DNA of 64,000 bases from Mesaphorura yosii. Taxonomy: Eukaryota > Arthropoda > Collembola > Poduromorpha > Tullbergiidae. The stretch is from positions 62,001 through 126,000 of the forward strand of contig WIXG01000193.1 of assembly GCA_009869945.1 (NCBI GenBank), written 5' to 3'. A program made the translations under genes and the position numbers. Below are positions 56,706 through 64,000 of the stretch, one piece after another. Positions within the stretch are counted from its first letter, which is position 1. Each line of letters opens with the position of its first letter. The notes under the pieces are model-generated. The model was not told the origin of the DNA and did not search any database. It saw only the letters and a list, made by a program, of their open reading frames with translations.

Positions 56706-57182
56706 ATCTCGAAGACGAAATCCTTAGCCTAGAAGAGTTACAGCAAGAGTTCAGTCAGTTTAAGAAGTCTCCAGTCTTTTCAATGAAACTAGCAGTGGTA
56801 CACTACACGAAAATGGTGCATCAAATTCCACTTACACGAATTATTCCACGACGTGGCTCCTTGGCGTTCTGAGTCGGGTTGAGATGAAGTGAAGAGATAA
56901 GGTAAAAATTAGAGGCCTTCGCTTCAGCTGGTTAGAACTGATTCTAAACTAGTAGTTCACAATCAGTAAAGGACCCACTTGTTTAAACAAAATTGGACCA
57001 ACTCTCTCTAACTTCAAACCACATGAGCATAACTGCATATTCGAACGCAACATTTACCGGTTTCCACATCTCTCTTTGTTTACTAAAACTAAAAGCAATT
57101 TATTCCTGAAATAATTTTGTTTCGGAATCCTGATTCACTAAAAGTCGTTTATTTCATATTCTTCTTTACACATCATCACAGT
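56706..57182. other. Spacer between SMIM12 and the dynein heavy chain gene
   Basis: About 480 bases holding the SMIM12 promoter and 5' UTR and the dynein 3' UTR. A minus-strand AATAAA (plus TTTATT at 57148-57153) lies about 30 bases past the dynein stop, so the two same-strand genes sit close together. Confidence 0.5.
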
Positions 57183-60100
57183 TCAGTCCGTCAGTTGGCT
57201 CAACAATGCGGTGCCGTTCAGGATCCAATAATCTTTCTCGCGTTTTGTTGGCAAATCAATGGCCACGATGAAGTTGGTCGAGTGGCCGGTTGTCGACAGA
57301 ACACCTGCTCTGATGGGCGTCTTATACAACGGACAATTGTACGAGTGTTGGGGTACGGCAGGATTTTGCACCGGCAAGAAATGAATAATCGGCATAACGG
57401 AGTTCATTTCTCCTGGTTTGGCATCGTCAAGCATCATTTCAGCCATGTTCCACCTCGCCGCTTCCAAAAACAATCCATGAATAAAGACGCCGTCGCGTGG
57501 GTGGACGATTACCTTTTCAATCACCTGGAAAGAAGAGAAGTTGCAAATGAAATCCGTGAGAAGCTCGTGTGCTGATTCTTGCTGTAGTTCATACCGGATC
57601 CAGCGCCGCCCGTTGTTCTTTAATTATCGGAGCAACTGCGTACACGAACTTCAACTGATCAATGGGAACGCTATATTTTCTTGCGTACGTTTGCAGAACA
57701 GCTGTGAGGAATCCTTGTTGAAAGAAAAATCCAGACAGCCAGAATGAGGTGGGTGCGTTAATTTCGGTCAGCCAGCTCTGCAATCAATTGAGCAATAGTT
57801 TGTCGAATTCGAAGTTCAGTATCAGTATTTTGGCACTAGCTGCTGGCTTGGCGGTCACTTACGTTTATGAAATTAATCCGAAGAAGGAAATCGTTAACCC
57901 AGCTGGCTAATGTTTTCGTCGAACCGTAAGCCACACGGGCCCATGTATTCGGCACCTTGAGGTACACAAGTTTCAGCAATGGACTATAATCAACTCACCA
58001 AGAACGAAGCGGATTTAGAACACCCACCTGATTATTTATGAATGACGTGTACATCCTTTCAAGATCATCGGACATCACCACCAAACCTTGGATTGCTTTC
58101 TTCAATTGTTCGAGGCTCGTCTTCATTACTCCGATCAATCTATTGAATCGGTCGACTTCTTGCTGTAGAAATACACTCATTGATTGTGTTCTTCCTTGTG
58201 GATCCGGCGTGAATAGTGTCGGGTTCGCTTTGTCCAAGTTGAATTTCTGCGGAAGCTTTCCTTCAATTTTCAAAGCTAAGTCGTATACGATTTCATCGCT
58301 TGATGCGCCCGCACTTCCACCAGCTATTCTTGGCTGTGCACTTAAGATGGCTGCCAAAAACGAATTGCTTTCTTGAATCTGCGAGAGAAATGTTACATGA
58401 GCAAATGAACGCACTCCCAAGTCAATGCATGCAAGTTACCTGTAATGAAATGTTGGCATTCTGGTGCATTCCAAATATTTCCAGTTCATCAATGATTGGG
58501 AATTTTTCCACGAAGCGCAAATAATTTTCAAGTTGCGGAAGGCTGGGTGCGTAGTAAATTCCAGACCTTGAATATCGATGCTTCGGGTTTAAACATTGCT
58601 CCGAAAAGAAGGTCTTCAAGATGGTCGAGACACAACGCTGATCCCACGGATCGGTGATTCGTCCTCTAAACGCATACATAAAATCGTAAGAGGGACCATG
58701 ATGGAACGTTTTAAAATGAATTCCTTACCCGTATGTTATTTGTCCAGTAATATACTCCAGTGCGTCCCAAGGAATTGTTCCGTCTTTGCAAAACATCTCA
58801 AGATTCAGGAGGCAGCATTGTCTGTCGCTCTCATTGAATTCGTACTTGATGTTCCATCCAAGTGGACCAAATTTCTTTCGCTCCAAAATCACAGCATGGA
58901 AAACGCAAATTCCTGAAACCACAGTATGTTTGTAATTAAGTCGTTTGTTTGCTGCACGCTGATTAGCTGTTGCGGAAATTGTTTGTTTGGTGCAGTGCAA
59001 CGTCCTGACGAATTTTTTGTTTAAATTCATGAATTTACTTATTTCTGCAGTCACGCACAAACACCTCCAGAGACAACTCATGCTAACAAATAATTTTTTC
59101 GTGCCTCAAATAAATATTCGTGTATTACTTTTTGTTTTCAATTAAAAGTAAAGCTATGGCTGAACAAGCCAGCGAAAAAATTCGACTAAAGAAAGAAGGA
59201 GAGAAGAAATTCGCAAAATTTTCTAATTTCTCGATACAAACGACGAGGAAGAGGAAGTAAGCACTCCGTCGAACAAAGTTGAGAAGAATCACAAACTTCG
59301 CAAGAATTCAGCGACAGCAGATGTGCAACCTGCACCACGCGAGCCTACTGTGATTGTTACAATCGGCCGTTACTCAACATCTGAAAATTTGAAGCTCGCA
59401 ATGTGTTCACTGAAAACTCCCGAAAGAGCAAAGGACGAAGCAGAAATCATTTCCAGTACTAAGAAACCGAAGATTTCAGCACCTGAACCTGCCGCTGAGA
59501 ACAATATCACGGAAGCTTGACAAAAATAATTTAGTCGTCGAGTCAAGCGTCTTCTAATAGTTGTCGAAGTCGAGTCAAAAGTCAAATAAAAGTCAGATCT
59601 TTAATTTAATTGCAATTGTCCGTGTTGTTGTCTGCGTCCATTTATTGTCTTTGCCGTCATCCGTCAATCGCGTCCAGGGTCCGGTAAGCGTCCGTCGCCC
59701 ATTGTCTGCGCGAAGTCGCACAGCGCAGCGCATCACAGCACAGCACACACTCGTTTCATACTAGTACTGAGAATTCATGAAGTACAGTACTAATTATAAA
59801 ACGACTATATTTTACCGCATGGGAAAGATTTGTCCCAAATACAATCATCGACGATTCTAATCTGACGAAATCATTCAGTTCCTCTGAGAAGGCCGTGCTT
59901 CAACCCTTCATAAATGGAATGAGGGCAAATGAACAAACTTTCTCAATTCGACTTGGTGGCTCTAATACCAAACAAAGGACTCTGAGAAAAATCTACTCCT
60001 TCGACTTCAAGAGGATCTTCCTCGCAGTCTTCGGACTCTACCTCCAACTTGCTTCGTGTCGCAAAGCTGAACGAAAAGTTTCTTCCCTCTCAGCACCCGG

Positions 60101-63100
60101 TGGAGAACCTTCGCTTAACTGCCGAAAAGGCGCAGGTTCTGCAGGTATGAAGGAAGTAATATAGAGTTGAAAGCAAAAATACAGACTGTGAGCGCGTTGA
60201 ATGTAATCCTGCAAATATGTTTTGCAGATATTGTCCCGGCTGATCAATGATAACGCAAGATATGGTCATTACGGAGCAGGAACATTCTGGTATCGACAGT
60301 CCAACTGCAAACTTCGCAATTGTGTGACTGAGTCCGCACAAGTTGAATATGGACATGGAAGAAGATTTCTGTTAACCATCGCTTCTCATGTAGTTCAGAA
60401 AACGTGGTGTACATGGTCAGTTGCAGCAGCTGCAAAGATCCTGGCACCTACTCCTGCCATGTAGGATCAACTACAACTTTGCATACACGTGTGTGTCACA
60501 ATCTGAATCCAAACACATCACACAGGAACTATAGAGGCGTTCAGAAATACTCAGCAGCGGAAATTGAAAGTTTAATCCAGAACCAATAGGAACCGGACAG
60601 CTTTCGTCAAGAATCACATGGGCACTTCAATTATGAGCACGAAGAACAAGGAAGAGATATTCTTAGACTCTCGGTTTTGAAGAAACTACCCGATTATGTC
60701 GACGGACGCGAGGCAAGAGCTGCTGAAGACAAATAAAAGCGTCTAACTAGTGCCTACCAGGGATTGGGCCGAGGACGTTCGAACACTTTTGGTGGATAAT
60801 CTAGCTAACGTTCTCACTATCTAAATATTAACTTTAACCGAATCTATTATTTAATTCTGTTCACTGTTAAACCAGTAGCCACTTACCTGTTACCTTTATA
60901 GTCATAATTAACCACTAGTGTTGCGATTGTTGTAAGTCGTTGCAATAATCCTTAATAGAACCCAAGTTATCAAAGCACTAACCGAAAATGATTCTTTTCC
61001 AATCCATCCTCAAAATGTTGTCTTCGAAGAATTCTTTTTCCACGTCGAGTAAGGCTCGCCTCACATTCGCACGGATACCTCTTGGAGGCTCGTTTGTGAT
61101 TTTGACACTCTCTTGCAAAACCGAGACTGGGAACGATGGTGTTGGCATCGAGCTCAAGAAGAGTCTGAAGGTTTCATTGATGTCATCGTTAAACTCATTC
61201 ATTCGCTTGACGATTTTTTCCAGTTGTCGCAGCCACGATGAGGCAAGATGACAATTTTGGAGGAAGACCCAGTCACCACTCATTGCTGCTGATTTAATTA
61301 GGCCTTCGGCGATTGGACCTGAAATTCGCAAGCACAGCGTTAAACAAGTTATTACAGCAAATACCTTCCAACAATACAAACCCTGGCCCTGCCCAAGTGA
61401 AATTGAATGAACTCGTTCTGCAACGCCCTGTTCACTTGCAAATCGATAGAATGATGCCATCGGATCCGAGCCCACTGATAACACAAAGATGAGTGGTGTG
61501 CTCTTATTCAAATCCTCGAAAATCACATCCAAATCGATCGTTGGACTCTCGATGAACTTCTGGCCAAGTTCCATCTGAACGAATTCAGTAATCGCTGTCA
61601 CCAAGTTCTCCTCTGCAATGGACTTGATCAAGATAAGTTTCTGGAATTTGTTCAGTTCCTTGTCCCATCGTTCGGTTATTTTCTTCGGCTTGTCGGTAGG
61701 CGATCGAGGTCCATAAATTGTAGCTTTGAATCCGCCAAAGTGAATTTTAATCGTCTCAGTTAAGCATGAGGCTGCCATGTTCGACATGAAATCGAATGTG
61801 TTTTGAAGATCACAAATGCTATTCCACTGAGGCGTGGAAATCCAATTTGCGTGTGCTGGTTTTGGTCTACGCCGAGACTCAACTCCAACACCGCCGCGTA
61901 GGAAGAAATTCCACTCGTCATCGGTGATGGCGCCTTGAGATCTCAGGATGGCAGTGCAAAGGAGGAAGCTGAAAATCAGCTTATCCTGCTCGAACAAACC
62001 ACGGCTAATGTTGGTGTAAGTCGCCAGTGTCGTTTCCTTGTCCAGGACCCGAAGTCTTTCGTCCAGATCTTCCGTTGACGGTGTGGACGCAATGCAGTGA
62101 TTAAATACTTGCGTAAAATACTTTAGCGAGTACTGGTACATCGGATCCAATTCGGCCAATTGGACCACGACAAAGTACAGCACAGAGCCACGTGTCGCAA
62201 TTGATCTGTATTTTTCTCTCGCTGCAGTAATGGATTCTTCTGCGATTTCAGCGTCTGCCAATCGCTTCACGATGACGGTTGAAGTTTCCTTGCTCTCATT
62301 CAGCGCGTTGATCAATTCTTCGTCGTCCAAGATATTTCCCTCAGACTGGAACAGCAATTTGAGAATTTTAGACTCCAGTGAGACCAGCTGATTCTTGTCA
62401 GAGTTGATTTGTGTGATGAGTGTCTGACGTTGCGTCTCTAAATCCGAGCGTTCTATCCCGACCACATCTCCTAGAAGTTGATCTTCAAGACCCTTCATTG
62501 TTATCGTGAAATTGATTAGCGTGACCTTGACGCAGACTTCGGGTAAGTACACTGGGTTGGCCATCTTTGTTGTGATGTAGAATCTGAAGTTGACGTCGTA
62601 GTCAACATTCGTGTCGCCAAATCGTACCATTGTCCTTCCAGCTTGAACGAAAAGCTGTCTTAACAGAATTGGTTCCAACGACGGATCAAGTGTCTCTCCA
62701 ACTTCTTCCAATAACGCTGGTTGGCCAAGGCATACACAATTTTCTAGAGTTCGCATGAAGTTTGCGTCCGTCAGCCGTAGCACCTTGAGGCCCTTTTCTT
62801 TCTCCATTTGCTTCACCCAGCGATTGCCTTGATCTTGTGGATCAATCATCAGCGGCCACCTTCTGCCTCTTGTGGCCAGAACTGCATTCTCGGTTGAAGT
62901 ATAGTCTTTCGGCAAGCCGTGTGAGTTCCACATTCGGATTTCGTACGGGTCAGCAAACGTGGCAAGGCTAAAGTCCTTCGTAATTGGAAGCCCAAGGTCG
63001 ATGCATCTTTGCATCCAGTCTTTGATGAGCAGCTGGCGATAATGATGCGAGAATGCACCAATATAGGCGACGCAAGCGGCGCCCACAAACACATCTCCGA

Positions 63101-64000
63101 TTATGTTTTTAGTATCCGCGTCGAACTGCTGCACGCTTGCAGTCCAGCGAGTTTGCTCGGACGCCAAGGCACTCGTTAATTTTCCTGCTCTCCGCAGTCT
63201 GTTAGCAGTCAACTCCATATTGTCTTCCAACTCTTGCTTTTCTTTCAGTGTGTCCTGATAAATCTTTTCCAGTTTGGCAATTTTCTTTTCCACCTCATTC
63301 AACTCGGTCTGAGCCTTCTTCAGTGTTTCCATTACTTGGTCTAGCTCTGCCTGTGCCGTCACATACCGCATCCGCTTCGGCTCGACAACTTTGTTAACTT
63401 TCGCATATTCATTCACAGCACGAGCCCACAAGCAAATACATTTGCAGGCTTTGGACACTTTTTCGACGATTGCAGGTTGGAACTTTGGATCGTCAATGTA
63501 CGGCTTCAATGCCTTGAGTTTTGCATCTGACACGGCTCCAGCGTCGTAATTCAATAGTTTCTTCAGGAAGGCAGTGTCTGTCAACAAAGATTTTGCTGAA
63601 TTCCAGTCTTCCCTGAAAGTAATCACAATGATTTAGATTCTCCTGCTGTCTCCTGAATCTCAGGTGAAGGCTTCTTACTTCACTCCAAACAGGGCGCACA
63701 CAGAGCCCATGACAAGCTGCACCAACGGCGGCGGTTTTATGAACGATCTAATTTCGTTAATATCATTCTTGTCCAAAGAATTCAAAGCTTCGGCTGCAGC
63801 ATTGAGAGCGGGCAAGGCCACGGTCAAGTCTTTTTGAGCATCTTCAGCAATTGCTTGCGTTTCGACCGCCTTCTCCTTCGCCACAGCTTCTTCCTCTTGA
63901 ACCTTCGTCCGGACGATATCAGCCGCAACTTGATCCTCGGCAAGCTTTACCATTAGCACTTGCACACCGTCGGATTTCTGGAGGAGAACTGGCTCCAACT
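57183..64000 (-). CDS. Axonemal dynein heavy chain, C-terminal part (DNAH6-like), 5' end outside the window
   Basis: Motor subunit of a ciliary inner-arm dynein. Exons in transcript order: 64000-63679 (continues upstream), 63612-61382, 61318-60983, 58912-58729, 58665-58440, 58378-58028, 57955-57863, 57777-57595 and 57524-57183 (stop TGA). In order the protein shows the end of the first stalk helix ([17 protein letters not shown]), the microtubule-binding tip region, the second coiled coil, the AAA5 block ([28 protein letters not shown]), and AAA6 with SLGQGQG joined to [15 protein letters not shown] and RLFLSSMPT. The C-terminal domain has [70 protein letters not shown] and a final ALLSQLTD. 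Wording of several blocks is closest to DNAH6 as I recall it, but DNAH3/7/12 are not excluded. The 2.1-kb intron 58913-60982 holds foreign-looking sequence. Functional motile cilia (sperm, for instance) are implied. Confidence 0.95.
59158..59520 (+). pseudogene. Frameshifted lysine-rich ORF in a dynein intron
   Basis: On the plus strand inside dynein intron 58913-60982. The frame starts [19 protein letters not shown] and stops at TAA near 59257. A frame shift at about 59240 would continue as [16 protein letters not shown] through [11 protein letters not shown] to a stop at 59518-59520. The two halves look like one small charged protein broken by a frameshift. A short intron cannot be excluded. 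The family is unrecognised; it may belong with the element remnant that follows. Confidence 0.35.
60222..60736 (+). mobile_element. Penelope-like GIY-YIG endonuclease remnant
   Basis: In the same dynein intron, plus strand. One frame (about 60222-60380) gives [12 protein letters not shown] with paired cysteines. After a frame change near 60370 the coding-like sequence continues [42 protein letters not shown], an in-frame TAG at 60587, then [20 protein letters not shown] and [10 protein letters not shown] up to a TAA at about 60736. Order and spacing (Cys pairs, VVY, YVGST-type motif, Arg, then an H-x-F...H segment and RE) fit the GIY-YIG C-terminal module of Penelope-like retroelements. No reverse transcriptase domain was seen upstream, so only the 3' end remains. 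An upstream segment (59900-60150) with a possible splice junction to 60228 may be related. Confidence 0.5.
61319..61381 (-). other. 63-nt stop-free intron in the dynein gene
   Basis: The intron (GTTTGT...TTTCAG) splits the conserved block SLGQGQG|PIAEG. It is a multiple of three and has no stop, so an uninterrupted open frame crosses it. Family conservation on both sides shows it must be removed: the 21 encoded residues have no counterpart in dyneins. The donor GTTTGT is weak. Confidence 0.8.

Overview
The window is nuclear DNA of an animal, most likely an arthropod. Evidence: spliced genes with GT-AG introns mostly 50-120 nt long, AATAAA signals, AT-rich spacers, and clear metazoan orthologues (YY1/pho, Sos, Asator/TTBK, GDPGP1, galactose mutarotase, a stum/SPEC3 protein, SMIM12, an axonemal dynein heavy chain). 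A bacterial-type endo-beta-N-acetylglucosaminidase carrying a eukaryotic intron and signal peptide would suit a lineage rich in horizontally acquired genes such as springtails, but the species cannot be fixed from the sequence. Exon coordinates below were read by hand from splice signals and protein continuity. Ortholog names rest on recognising conserved family motifs, not on a database search.

Layout. 0.3-3.2 kb: YY1/pleiohomeotic, minus strand, five exons. 3.2-7.2 kb: intergenic, with a YY1-like site and one small spliced candidate (6.7-7.0 kb, plus). 7.2-12.75 kb: Sos, plus strand, 23 coding exons. 14.2-30.9 kb: Asator (tau-tubulin kinase), minus strand, about 19 coding exons with long 5' introns. 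Two plus-strand units are nested in its introns: a degenerate zinc-finger/GIY-YIG unit (16-17.2 kb) and a small intact-looking C2H2 gene (20.8-21.4 kb). 30.9-40 kb: gene-poor. 40-41.8 kb: GDP-D-glucose phosphorylase (minus), divergent from a secreted-type aldose 1-epimerase (42.5-44.5 kb, plus). 46.4-48.6 kb: stum-like membrane protein (plus). 50.8-51.8 kb: EndoH-like GH18 enzyme (plus). 55-55.7 kb: unrecognised single-coding-exon protein (plus), convergent with SMIM12 (56.4-56.7 kb, minus). 57.2-64 kb: the 3' part of an axonemal dynein heavy chain (minus), running off the right edge. One of its introns holds a frameshifted ORF and a Penelope-like GIY-YIG remnant.

The genes are mostly unrelated housekeeping and signalling genes: chromatin targeting (YY1), Ras activation (Sos), kinase signalling (Asator), carbohydrate chemistry (GDPGP1, mutarotase, EndoH-like) and motility (dynein). 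The most unusual items are the bacterial-like EndoH gene, the C2H2 plus GIY-YIG fusion remnant in an Asator intron, and a perfect 20-bp palindrome on the splice acceptor that decides whether the mutarotase carries a signal peptide. Several introns are multiples of three with no stop codon.
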